A stretch of 64,000 nucleotides of DNA from Lysobacter niastensis (GTDB lineage: Bacteria > Pseudomonadota > Gammaproteobacteria > Xanthomonadales > Xanthomonadaceae): assembly GCF_015453285.1 (NCBI RefSeq), contig NZ_JADLZT010000011.1, forward strand, positions 62,001 through 126,000, read 5' to 3'. A model generated the notes under the pieces. It saw nothing but the letters and a program-made list of their open reading frames with translations. It was not told the DNA's origin and searched no databases. Positions 35,177 to 42,555 of this stretch are shown in pieces. Position numbers and translations under genes: made by a program. Every line of letters begins with the position of its first letter. Positions within the stretch are counted from its first letter, which is position 1.

Positions 35177-37252
35177 TCAGAACGTGACGCTCCAGCTGTT
35201 GATGTAACCGGTGTCGCCCGCTGCGTTGTCGTTGACGCGCAGCTTCCAGGTGCCGTTGAGCACTTCGGTCGACAGGTTCAGCGTGACGGTCTTGACCACG
35301 TTGTCGGCACTTCCGCCGGTACGGTTGTGGATGTTGTAGAGGCTGCCATCGGGCGCGACCAGGTCCACCTTCAGGTCGCCCTGGTAGGTGTGCACGATGT
35401 TGACGGACACCGAAGCGTTGCTCGGCGCGTTGCCGCTGCGGCCGGACACCGTGATCGGGCTGTCGACCGTGGCGTTGTCGCTGATCGTGTAGTCGGCGGT
35501 GTTGCTGTACGTCTGCGCGCCACCGCCGCCGGTGCTGTAGTCGCCGACCAGGCTCACGCCCGAGAACGCCGCGTAGGCCTTCAGGTTGACGTAGTACGTG
35601 CCGGCCTGCGGAGCGGCGATGGTGCAGGTCTCAGCATTGCCCGACAGGTACGGACGGCAGTCGTAGACGGTGTCGGTCGGCTCGCTGCCGAACTTCACGT
35701 ACATGTCCGAATCGCCGGTGCCGCCGGAGGTGGTGAAGGTCAGGTTGGTCGCGCCGGCCGGCACCACCATCGTGTACTTCACGTAGGCACCGGTCGCGGC
35801 CGACAGACCGGTCGCGGCCACGCCCTTGGTCAGCACGCCACCGGGCGGCGGCGTGGTGCCGTTGGTGGCATCGACGACGGCCTTGGCGTTGAGGATGCCC
35901 GGACCGATCGGCTGCGACGGCGTCGACGGGAACGCGGTCACGTTGCCCTTGATCAACGCCTCGACCTGCGCCGGCGTCTTCGGCGTGGTGGCCACCGACT
36001 GGATCAGCGCGACGACACCAGCCACGTGCGGGGTCGCCATCGACGTACCGTTGTAGGACGCGTAGGTCTCGGCACCCGGCGTGGTCGTGCCGGCGTTGAG
36101 CGTGGACAGGATGTTCGAGCCCGGCGCAGCGATATCGATCAGCGAACCGTAGTTGGAGAAGCTCGAACGCGCGCCGGTGCTGGTGATGGACGCCACCGCG
36201 ATGACGTTGGCGCAGTTGGCCGGCGAAGCGTTGGAGACGTTGGTGTTGTCGTTGCCGGCTGCGATGACCAGCGTCGTGCCACGACCGACCGCGCTGTTGA
36301 TCGCGTTCTGCGTGGTGGTGCCGCAGGCGCCGCTGCCGCCGAGGCTGAGGTTGATCACCTCGGCCGGATTGGCGTTGGCGGGCACGCCGCTGACGGTGCC
36401 GCCCGAGGCCCAGATGATCGCGTCGGCGATGTCGGAGTCGTAACCGCCGCACGTGCCGAGCACGCGGGCCGGAACGATCCTGGCACCGTGCGCGACGCCG
36501 GCCACGCCCTTGGCGTTGTTGGTCACCGCCGCGATCGTGCCGGCCACATGGGTACCGTGCCAGCTCGAGTTCTGCGCGGCATGCGTGCCACCGCACTGGT
36601 TGGCGGCCACCCAGTCGCCCGGATCGCTCGCATCGCTGTCGCGGCCGTTGCCGTCGTTGGACACGGCGGTGTCGCCGATGAAGTCGTAGCCGGGCAGGAT
36701 GTTGGCGTTGAGGTCGCTGTGGTTGGTGATGCCGGTGTCGAGCACCGCGACCACGACGCCGGTGCCGTTGGTGACGTCCCAGGCCTGGTCGGCCTTGATG
36801 CCGTAGGTGCCCGAGTAGCCCCACTGCTGGCTGTACTGGGTGTCGTTCGGCGTCATCACCGGCTTGTTGAGCCGGTCGACTTCGACGTATTCGACGCTGG
36901 CATCGGCCGCGATCTGGCGCATCAGCGTTTCCGCTTCGGCGCGATCGAGCTTGCGGTCGGAGCGCACGACGTCGGCACCGGTGGCGATGCGGCGCATGTG
37001 CTTCACGCCGAGCTTCTTGCCGCCGCCGGCCGAATTGGCGGCTGCGGACAGCGAGCGCTGCATCGTGGCGCCATCGGTCTGGTCGCGGTACTTCACGATG
37101 AAGCGGTCGTAGGTTTCAGTGGACTGCAGACCACTGATGTTGACGCGGCCGGCAGCGAATGCCGGTGCGGCCATCAGCGTTGAGGAGAGCACGATCGACG
37201 TAGCAACAGTCAGAGCGTGCACACGCAGGCCACGCGATTGGAACTGAGACAT
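35177..37252 (-). CDS. Secreted S8 (subtilisin-like) serine protease with PPC and P domains
   Basis: 691 residues. Signal peptide ending AFA (1-33), propeptide to about residue 135 (FIVKYRDQTDGATMQRS), S8 domain with Asp172, His232 and Ser404. Then a bacterial pre-peptidase C-terminal (PPC) domain (about 474-571, TFTTSGGTGDSDMYVKFG, GTYYVNLKAYAAFSGVSL) and a P domain (about 580-691). It is highly similar to the next protease in propeptide, catalytic and P domains but has PPC where that one has PKD. Start ATG at 37250-37252 with a GGGGG run upstream. Confidence 0.95.
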   Translation of the reverse strand: MSQFQSRGLRVHALTVATSIVLSSTLMAAPAFAAGRVNISGLQSTETYDRFIVKYRDQTDGATMQRSLSAAANSAGGGKKLGVKHMRRIATGADVVRSDRKLDRAEAETLMRQIAADASVEYVEVDRLNKPVMTPNDTQYSQQWGYSGTYGIKADQAWDVTNGTGVVVAVLDTGITNHSDLNANILPGYDFIGDTAVSNDGNGRDSDASDPGDWVAANQCGGTHAAQNSSWHGTHVAGTIAAVTNNAKGVAGVAHGARIVPARVLGTCGGYDSDIADAIIWASGGTVSGVPANANPAEVINLSLGGSGACGTTTQNAINSAVGRGTTLVIAAGNDNTNVSNASPANCANVIAVASITSTGARSSFSNYGSLIDIAAPGSNILSTLNAGTTTPGAETYASYNGTSMATPHVAGVVALIQSVATTPKTPAQVEALIKGNVTAFPSTPSQPIGPGILNAKAVVDATNGTTPPPGGVLTKGVAATGLSAATGAYVKYTMVVPAGATNLTFTTSGGTGDSDMYVKFGSEPTDTVYDCRPYLSGNAETCTIAAPQAGTYYVNLKAYAAFSGVSLVGDYSTGGGGAQTYSNTADYTISDNATVDSPITVSGRSGNAPSNASVSVNIVHTYQGDLKVDLVAPDGSLYNIHNRTGGSADNVVKTVTLNLSTEVLNGTWKLRVNDNAAGDTGYINSWSVTF

Positions 37253-37273
37253 CTGTTAAACCCCCGAAGCAGT

Positions 37274-37294
37274 AAAAAAGCCGCATTGCGCGGC
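37274..37294 (-). terminator. Terminator-like hairpin in the leader of the second S8 protease
   Basis: Minus strand: GCCGC-GCAAT-GCGGC followed by TTTTTT, only 21 bases before the protease ATG and upstream of its ribosome-binding site. It would stop transcription entering the gene unless overridden. It is either an attenuator or the end of a separate short transcript. Confidence 0.7.
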
Positions 37295-37697
37295 GAAAGA
37301 AGCGACAGAAGACCCCCGGTGCGGCCAGCCTTGGCCGATCGCACCCGGCGCTCTGCGCGGATGCGCGGACTGACAAAAAATGTCCGCTTGGTGACGCTAG
37401 ACAACCACTCATCGGCCAACAAGCCGGGATTCAGCCGAAAGTCGAGGTGATTTCGTGACCTGCGTCGCGAATTAACATTCCTCCAACAACGCTGAACAGC
37501 CAAACTCGGCAAAGTCGGCCGGATTTGCTGCTGTGCGGCATGCGCACAAGGGGAGGGCTTCGGGAGCCCGTTCAATGACGCTGCCGGAGCTTTCGGCATT
37601 CCCTGCGAGGCGGGTGTCTTAAAGCGGCGTCGTGCGCAGTCCGGCCGATCCGGTGCGGTAATCGCACGTCGAACGAACGCCTGGTTGTGCAAAAAAG
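37295..37697 (-). other. Non-coding stretch between two minus-strand terminators
   Basis: About 400 bases with no credible gene. It holds GTCTAGCGTC (37402 to 37393), shared with the other protease's upstream region, and a GCGGAC...GTCCGC stem around 37366-37388 with six T's in its loop. A TGTTAATT stretch near 37475 could be an upstream -10 region. The region is flanked by terminators on both sides, so any transcript made here would be short unless the leader terminator is read through. Confidence 0.5.
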
Positions 37698-37723
37698 AAA
37701 AGACCGGCCGGAGCCGGTCTTTT
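37698..37723. terminator. Bidirectional intrinsic terminator after sufT
   Basis: AAAAGACCGGC-CGGA-GCCGGTCTTTT, an 11-base perfect stem with A/T runs on both sides. On the minus strand it follows the sufT stop by 25 bases and is trailed by TTTTCTTTTTT-like sequence. Confidence 0.92.
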
Positions 37724-37748
37724 CGTGCGCGATCGAACGGATGCAGCG

Positions 37749-38306
37749 TCAGAACATGCCTGTTTCCAGGCGCGCCGCTTCCGACATCATGTTGCGATTC
37801 CACGGCGGGTCGAACACCAGTTCGACATCGGCCTCGGCCACGGTCGGAATCATCTCGAGCTTGTCGCGCACATCCGACACGAGGATGTCGCCCATGCCGC
37901 AGGCAGGCGCGGTCAGGGTCATGCGAACTTCGACGCGGCGCTGGCCGGCCTTGTCCGGGTGCGGGTGGATGCTCGCCTCGTAGACCAGCCCCAGATCGAC
38001 CACGTTGATCGGGATTTCAGGATCGAAGCAGGTGCGCAGCTGGCGCCAGACCAGCTGTTCGACGGCTTCATCGTCCGCGCCTTCCGGCAGCTCTAGCGGT
38101 TCCGGCGGTTCCTTGCCGATGGCGTCGGCATCGCGCCCGGCGACGCGGAACAGGTTGCCCTCGACGAACACCGTGTAGCTGCCGCCCAGGGCCTGGGTGA
38201 TGTAGCCGACGCTGCCAGCGGGCAACGTCACCTGCTCGCCCTGTGGCACGAGGACGACGGCGCAATCGCGCTCGAATCGGACGGGTTCGCTGCTGCGGGA
38301 ATACAT
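37749..38306 (-). CDS. sufT: SufT-like Fe-S cluster assembly protein (DUF59/MIP18 domain)
   Basis: Putative iron-sulfur maturation factor. 185 residues. N-terminal segment (1-85) includes VTLPAGSVGYITQALGGSYT. The C-terminal MIP18/DUF59 domain (about 88-180) has CFDPEIPINVVDLGLVYEAS, TLTAPACGMGDILVSDV with the conserved Cys, and ELVFDPPWNRNMMSE. The N-terminal extension is typical of the SufT form. No suf operon is nearby; the gene appears monocistronic. Confidence 0.9.
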   Translation of the reverse strand: MYSRSSEPVRFERDCAVVLVPQGEQVTLPAGSVGYITQALGGSYTVFVEGNLFRVAGRDADAIGKEPPEPLELPEGADDEAVEQLVWRQLRTCFDPEIPINVVDLGLVYEASIHPHPDKAGQRRVEVRMTLTAPACGMGDILVSDVRDKLEMIPTVAEADVELVFDPPWNRNMMSEAARLETGMF

Positions 38307-38492
38307 GCTTGAAAGATATGGGTGCCGCGGTGCAGCACAAGGCGGCCATTCTAGGGCCTGGGCGCTGAAAACCCTAAGGCCGGGCGGGATCGCGCGGGCG
38401 GGAAGATGCGTTCCATGGCACGCGCCCCGGGCGCCGGAGCGTCGTGCCCGGCTATGCTGTGCGGATTACCTGATGCCTCCGACCTGCACCGA

Positions 38493-38915
38493 ATGACCTC
38501 CCCGTCCCCGCCGCCCGCCCGCAGCGCCTCGTGGCTCTCGTGGTTGCTCCTGCTGCTCGGCACCTGCGGCTTCACCGCGATCTGGGTGGTGTTGAGTCTG
38601 TTCAACGACGCGCAGAACAGCTGGATGGCGGTGCTCGGCGCGCTGGATGTCGCCTGGCTGCTGCGCCTGGGCCGGTGCCCGGGCGGTCCGCGGCGGATGG
38701 CGCTCGCGATGGCCGCGACCGTCGCGATAGTGGCCATGGCCAATTGGGGAATCATCGCCGCCCAGCTCGGCGCGGTTCTGGGCCTGCAGCCATGGGAATC
38801 GGCGGTGCGGCTCGGCCCCAACCTCGCGTGGACGGTGTTCCAGCTCGCCAACGGCGCCATCGACCTGGCCTGGTGCGTGGCTGCGTTGGTGGTGGCTGCG
38901 TTCGCCTCGCGCTGA
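38493..38915 (+). CDS. Hypothetical membrane protein
   Basis: 140 residues from ATG 38493. Four hydrophobic segments: WLLLLLGTCGFTAIWVVLSL, SWMAVLGALDVAWLLRL, ALAMAATVAIVAMANWGIIA and VFQLANGAIDLAWCVAALVV. Charged residues are few. Family not recognised. It stands alone between sufT (divergent) and the MocR regulator (convergent). Confidence 0.75.
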   Translation: MTSPSPPPARSASWLSWLLLLLGTCGFTAIWVVLSLFNDAQNSWMAVLGALDVAWLLRLGRCPGGPRRMALAMAATVAIVAMANWGIIAAQLGAVLGLQPWESAVRLGPNLAWTVFQLANGAIDLAWCVAALVVAAFASR

Positions 38916-38960
38916 TCGCGGCGGCTGTCCGAAGCGAGGGCCGTCAGAAGCGACGGGCCG

Positions 38961-40394
38961 TCAGAACTCGTCCAGGCAGGCCGCGAACCGCTCGACCGCG
39001 TCGACTATCTCCGCCACCGACAGCGCGCAGTAGCCCAGCAGCAATCCGGCGCGATCGGGCGGATCGAGGTAGTACGGCGCGATCGGATACAGCCCCAGGC
39101 CGAGGCTGCGCGCACGCGCGATGAAAGCCTCGCCCTCGGCGCGCGAGCGATCCTTCAGCCACACCACCAGGTGCATGCCGGCATGCGAGTCGCTGATCTC
39201 CAGCCGGCCCGCGCTGCAGCGATTCAATCCATCGAGCAGCGCCGAGCGCCGCTCCTTGAGCGTCTTCCAGGTGCGACGCAGGTGGCGCTCGAAACCGCCC
39301 TCCACCATGAACCGCGCGAGCGCGGCCTGTTCGATGCCGGGCGACCCGAAGTCGTCCTGCCACTTCGCATTGACGAAGTCGCCGCGCAGGCCCGCGGGCA
39401 CCACGACGTAGCCGAGCCGTAGCGACGGAAACATCACCTTGGAGAAGGTGCCGACGTAGATGACACGGCCGTATTCGTCCAGCGAACGCAGCGCTGCCAG
39501 CGGTTGCGCGTCGTAGCGGAACTCGCCGTCGTAGTCGTCCTCGAGGATCCAGCTGCCGTGGCGGTGCGCGTAGTCCAGCAGCTCCAGCCGCCGCGCCAGC
39601 GACATCACCACACCGGAAGGGAACTGGTGCGACGGCGTCACGCACACGAGCTTGGCGCCCTGCTCCGGCAGCGATTCGCACAGCAGGCCCTCCTGGTCCA
39701 CGCCTACCGTGTGCAGGCGCGCACCGTGGATCTGCAGTGCTTCGCGGATCGACGAATAGTGCGGCTCCTCGAGCACGGCGGTGTCTCCGGCATCGAGCAG
39801 CACGCGCGCGGCCAGCGACACCGCCTGTTGCGTGCCATCGACGATCACCACGTCCTCCGGCTGGGCCTGCACGCCCCGGCGCCTCGCCAGGTAGTCGCAC
39901 ACCGCCTCGCGCAGTGCCGGCAGGCCCTGCGTCATTGGATAGTTGGGCGCCGTGTAGGCGGCGGCATGCGCAAGTTCGCGTGCCCAGGCGCTGGTCAACG
40001 CCGGGTTGGTGATCGGCACGCCGTACTGGAAGGAATAACGCACGCCCTCGATGCGCCGGCCCGGGATGCGCAGGTGGTCGTGATAGAGGCGGCCGCGACG
40101 GGCGAACTCGGATTGCGGCGCCAGCGGGGCATCGACCGCACGCACCGAACGCAGGGCCTGCAGCGGCGGCGTCACGTAGCTGCCCGAACCGACCCGGCCG
40201 TCGACGAAGCCCTCGGCACGCAGCTGCTCGTAGGCCGCGAGCACCGTGTTGCGGGAGATGCCGAGTTCGCGGGCGAGCTGGCGGGTGGCCGGCAGGCGCG
40301 CGCCCTGGTGGACGCGGCCGGCAAACACGGCCGTCTTGAGCGCGCGGGTCAGCTGGGCGTGCAGCGGTCCGCGACCGTCGAGTTGCAGGTGCAT
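38961..40394 (-). CDS. MocR/PdxR-type transcriptional regulator (GntR HTH plus aminotransferase domain)
   Basis: 477 residues. N-terminal winged helix of the GntR type (about 5-75, ARLPATRQLARELGISRNTV) joined to a fold-type I aminotransferase domain (about 115-470). The PLP-binding Lys319 in GTFSKVMFPSLRLGY and the Asp/Tyr segment EDDYDGEFRYD are intact, so it should bind PLP. PdxR members control vitamin B6 genes; other MocRs control transporters or membrane proteins. Divergent from the membrane gene at 40534, with repeats in between. Confidence 0.92.
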   Translation of the reverse strand: MHLQLDGRGPLHAQLTRALKTAVFAGRVHQGARLPATRQLARELGISRNTVLAAYEQLRAEGFVDGRVGSGSYVTPPLQALRSVRAVDAPLAPQSEFARRGRLYHDHLRIPGRRIEGVRYSFQYGVPITNPALTSAWARELAHAAAYTAPNYPMTQGLPALREAVCDYLARRRGVQAQPEDVVIVDGTQQAVSLAARVLLDAGDTAVLEEPHYSSIREALQIHGARLHTVGVDQEGLLCESLPEQGAKLVCVTPSHQFPSGVVMSLARRLELLDYAHRHGSWILEDDYDGEFRYDAQPLAALRSLDEYGRVIYVGTFSKVMFPSLRLGYVVVPAGLRGDFVNAKWQDDFGSPGIEQAALARFMVEGGFERHLRRTWKTLKERRSALLDGLNRCSAGRLEISDSHAGMHLVVWLKDRSRAEGEAFIARARSLGLGLYPIAPYYLDPPDRAGLLLGYCALSVAEIVDAVERFAACLDEF

Positions 40395-40412
40395 GGCCGG
40401 CTCCGTGGATGG

Positions 40413-40480
40413 CCGATTGGCGGGTCCAACCGGATTGGCCCTATTCGATCCCGGTCAAATGGACCTTGCCAGTGCCAATT
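40413..40480. promoter_or_regulatory. Likely MocR operator between divergent genes
   Basis: The 139-base divergent spacer holds CCGATTGGC (40413-40421), CCGGATTGGCC (40430-40440) and the inverted GTGCCAATT (40472-40480). MocR regulators typically bind direct repeats that overlap their own divergent promoter. The same CGGATTGG core recurs before the paralogous membrane gene at 41441. Confidence 0.5.
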
Positions 40481-40533
40481 CTAGCCCGTCTGATGGGGCC
40501 ATTCCCGCCCGCCACTGGCCGCCGGAGCTCCCC

Positions 40534-41052
40534 ATGAAAGCCTCGCGCATCCTGCAAGCCGACGCCTCATCCCTTCCCCGCTCGCGCCTGCCCCTGTGGG
40601 CCTGGCTGCTGTTCGGCGGCGTGCTCGTCGGCACACTCGACCTGGCATTCGCGGCCGGGTTCTGGTGGCTGCGATCCGGTGTCGCACCGATCCGCATTCC
40701 ACAGTCGATCGCCTCGTGGGTGCTGGGTCGCGAAGCGGCCCTGTCGGGGGGAATCGCCACCGCGATGCTGGGCATGGCGCTGTACTACTACCTGACCACC
40801 GCGATGGTGACGGGCTATCACCGCCTGGCCCAACGTCATCCGCTGCTGCTGCAGCGGCCGCTGACGATGGGCGCGCTGTACGGCATCGCGCTTTACGCGC
40901 TGTTGTTCAAGGTCGCCGTGCCGTTGTGGTCGGCCGCCGCGCCGCGGCCGGAGCCTCTGGAATGGACCCTGGCCTGCATCGTCGCCTATGCACTGCTGAT
41001 CGGCATCCCCGCCGCGTTGTTCGCCCGCCGCTGGCACGAGCGACAGTCCTGA
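40534..41052 (+). CDS. Small membrane protein, paralog A
   Basis: 172 residues, four predicted membrane segments: LWAWLLFGGVLVGTLDLAFAA, ATAMLGMALYYYLTTAMV, TMGALYGIALYALLFKVAVP and ACIVAYALLIGIPAALFA. Clearly related to the next gene but one: shared FGG-L-G-LD-AFA-GFW, IA-LGMAL-YY and GALYGIALYAL patterns. Function unknown. Divergent from the MocR regulator and probably controlled by it. Confidence 0.82.
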   Translation: MKASRILQADASSLPRSRLPLWAWLLFGGVLVGTLDLAFAAGFWWLRSGVAPIRIPQSIASWVLGREAALSGGIATAMLGMALYYYLTTAMVTGYHRLAQRHPLLLQRPLTMGALYGIALYALLFKVAVPLWSAAAPRPEPLEWTLACIVAYALLIGIPAALFARRWHERQS

Positions 41053-41164
41053 CGCGAGACCTGGCTGGCTCCGGCTCGCTCCATCGATAGCCTGCCTCAC
41101 CCAACGGCGCCGACCGGGGGCGGCTTCCGGCCGCCGTGCGGTGAAGGCACGAACGCGGGCATAA

Positions 41165-41311
41165 CAAATGGCGGCGCAAGCTGGTGCCGTCTGTGGTGCT
41201 CGTCTCTCTCTCTCCAGCAAGGTAGACAACTCGTTCCACACGCTCGACTCCAAGGAACGAGCGCGCCACCGTCCACAGGCATGCCCGGGACCGCGTTCCC
41301 GGGCAATTTTT
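41165..41311 (+). ncRNA. Candidate small RNA or structured leader
   Basis: The 388-base gap between the two paralogous membrane genes has no credible ORF. It carries a CTCGTTCC...GGAACGAG stem (41230-41261, eight-base arms), a CT-repeat (CTCTCTCTCT around 41210) and then a textbook terminator ending at 41311. An AT-richer CATAACAAA near 41160 could be a -10 region. It could be a stand-alone sRNA, the 3' end of the upstream mRNA, or an attenuating leader of paralog B. No known family recognised. Confidence 0.4.
41283..41311 (+). terminator. Intrinsic terminator between the paralogous membrane genes
   Basis: GCCCGGGA-CCGCGT-TCCCGGGC followed by AATTTTT. Eight-base perfect stem and U-run on the plus strand, 130 bases before the next start codon. 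Confidence 0.88.
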
Positions 41312-41341
41312 ATGTGCAGCTTTTTTCTTGATCGCCACCGG

Positions 41342-41373
41342 CGGATTGGCTCCGCTGGGTGAAGCCGGATTGG
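41342..41373 (+). promoter_or_regulatory. CGGATTGG repeats before paralog B
   Basis: CGGATTGG occurs at 41342-41349 and again within CCGGATTGG at 41365-41373, 24 bases apart. The same core lies in the MocR-paralog A spacer. Probably binding sites of one shared regulator; inferred from recurrence only. Confidence 0.45.
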
Positions 41374-41440
41374 TTCTCCAGTTTTCGCAAAAGCCCGCTA
41401 GTTTTCTGGGCCATTGGGAACTTCTGGAGGCTTGCCGGCC

Positions 41441-41947
41441 ATGGCGTCGATCACACGCACCGCATTGGGCTGGATCCTGTTCGGCGGCATGCTCGCCGGC
41501 GCGCTGGACTTTGCCTTCGCCACGGGATTCTGGGCACTCAAGGGCGTATCGCCGCAACGCGTCTGGCAAAGCGTGGCCGCGGGCCTGCTCGGCCGGGGCA
41601 GCTTTGAAGGCGGCACCGCCACCGCGCTGCTCGGCGTCGCACTGCACTACCTGATCGCGATGTCGATGTCGCTGGCCTATGCGCTGGCGGCACGCCGGTT
41701 GCGCGCGCTCGTGCAGCGGCCGTGGCGGTATGGCGCGCTGTACGGCCTGCTCCTCTACGCGGTGATGAACTGGATCGTGGTGCCGCTTTCCGCCGCACCT
41801 GCCGGCGGCGCCAACAACCCCACCTGGATCGCCTGCAGCATCGCCGCCCACGTGGTGCTGGTCGGCTGGCCGTGCGCATGGTTCGCGCGCCGCGCCCTCA
41901 TCGGAAGCAACGCCTTGCGCGCCCGACAACCCGCGATGGGGTCCTGA
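41441..41947 (+). CDS. Small membrane protein, paralog B
   Basis: 168 residues from ATG 41441, preceded by TCTGGAGG. Four hydrophobic segments in the same places as paralog A (WILFGGMLAGALDFAFATGF, TALLGVALHYLIAMSMSLAY, YGALYGLLLYAVMNWIVVPL, ACSIAAHVVLVGWPCAWFA). Divergence is substantial, so the duplication is not recent. Its own leader has CGGATTGG repeats and an upstream terminator. Function unknown. Confidence 0.82.
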   Translation: MASITRTALGWILFGGMLAGALDFAFATGFWALKGVSPQRVWQSVAAGLLGRGSFEGGTATALLGVALHYLIAMSMSLAYALAARRLRALVQRPWRYGALYGLLLYAVMNWIVVPLSAAPAGGANNPTWIACSIAAHVVLVGWPCAWFARRALIGSNALRARQPAMGS

Positions 41948-42042
41948 CGGCCTTCATCCGGATCACGCCTCGCGCGCTCGGCAGGGGGCTTCGCCAGGGA
42001 CCAGGCCGCGCACTGGCCCTTTCATCAGCAACGGAGAACGTC

Positions 42043-42504
42043 ATGAAGATCGTGTTTTCGTGCCTGATCGCCGCACTTGCCATCGCGGCCACACCGGCAC
42101 AGGCCGGCCAATGCAAGAAGATCCATGCCGACCTCAGTGAGGTAAGCGCTACGGAAGGCTGCAACCCCGGCCTGGCCTCGTGCTTCCTCGGTGAAGTCGA
42201 CGGCAACCATGGACTGCGTGGCACCACGCATTTCGCCGCCGACAGCGCGCGCGCCGGCCCGGCAACCTCGCCGACCTTCATCTCCTACAGCGGTCCGTTC
42301 GAATACCGCACCGCCAACGGCAACCTGAGCATGCGCGAGACCGGCGTGACCACCAGCGGTTCCGAAGGCGTGGTCACCGCCTACCAGCAGATCGTCGGGG
42401 CCACCGGCCAGTACGAGGGCGCAACCGGCTATTTCTTCGTCAGCGGCCACAAGACCGGCGGCATGGTCACCACCTTCGTCGAAGGCGAGATCTGCTATCC
42501 GTGA
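42043..42504 (+). CDS. Secreted protein of unknown function
   Basis: 153 residues. Signal peptide MKIVFSCLIAALAIAATPAQA followed by mature GQCKKIHADL. Four cysteines in the mature part (C23, C40, C47, C151 by count) suggest disulfides. The rest is Gly/Thr-rich beta-type sequence (GPFEYRTANGNLSMRETGVT, VGATGQYEGATGYFFVSGHK), reminiscent of small beta-barrel proteins such as the allene-oxide-cyclase-like fold. That resemblance is a guess. Good GGAGAACG ribosome site. Confidence 0.78.
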   Translation: MKIVFSCLIAALAIAATPAQAGQCKKIHADLSEVSATEGCNPGLASCFLGEVDGNHGLRGTTHFAADSARAGPATSPTFISYSGPFEYRTANGNLSMRETGVTTSGSEGVVTAYQQIVGATGQYEGATGYFFVSGHKTGGMVTTFVEGEICYP

Positions 42505-42513
42505 CGCTCTTCC

Positions 42514-42542
42514 TCCCCTTGCCCGCGCAGCGGGCAGGGGGA
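42514..42542. terminator. GC-rich inverted repeat between convergent genes
   Basis: TCCCC-TT-GCCCGC-GCA-GCGGGC-A-GGGGGA forms a long stem between the convergent secreted-protein gene and pntB. No U-run. A REP-like or factor-assisted terminator element. Confidence 0.45.
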
Positions 42543-42555
42543 CGTTGGAAGGGCC

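Noticed and set aside
32744-37183. 1479-codon open frame on the plus strand spanning both proteases
   Set aside because: Shadow of the tandem paralogs; it crosses the intergenic terminators and shows no motif.
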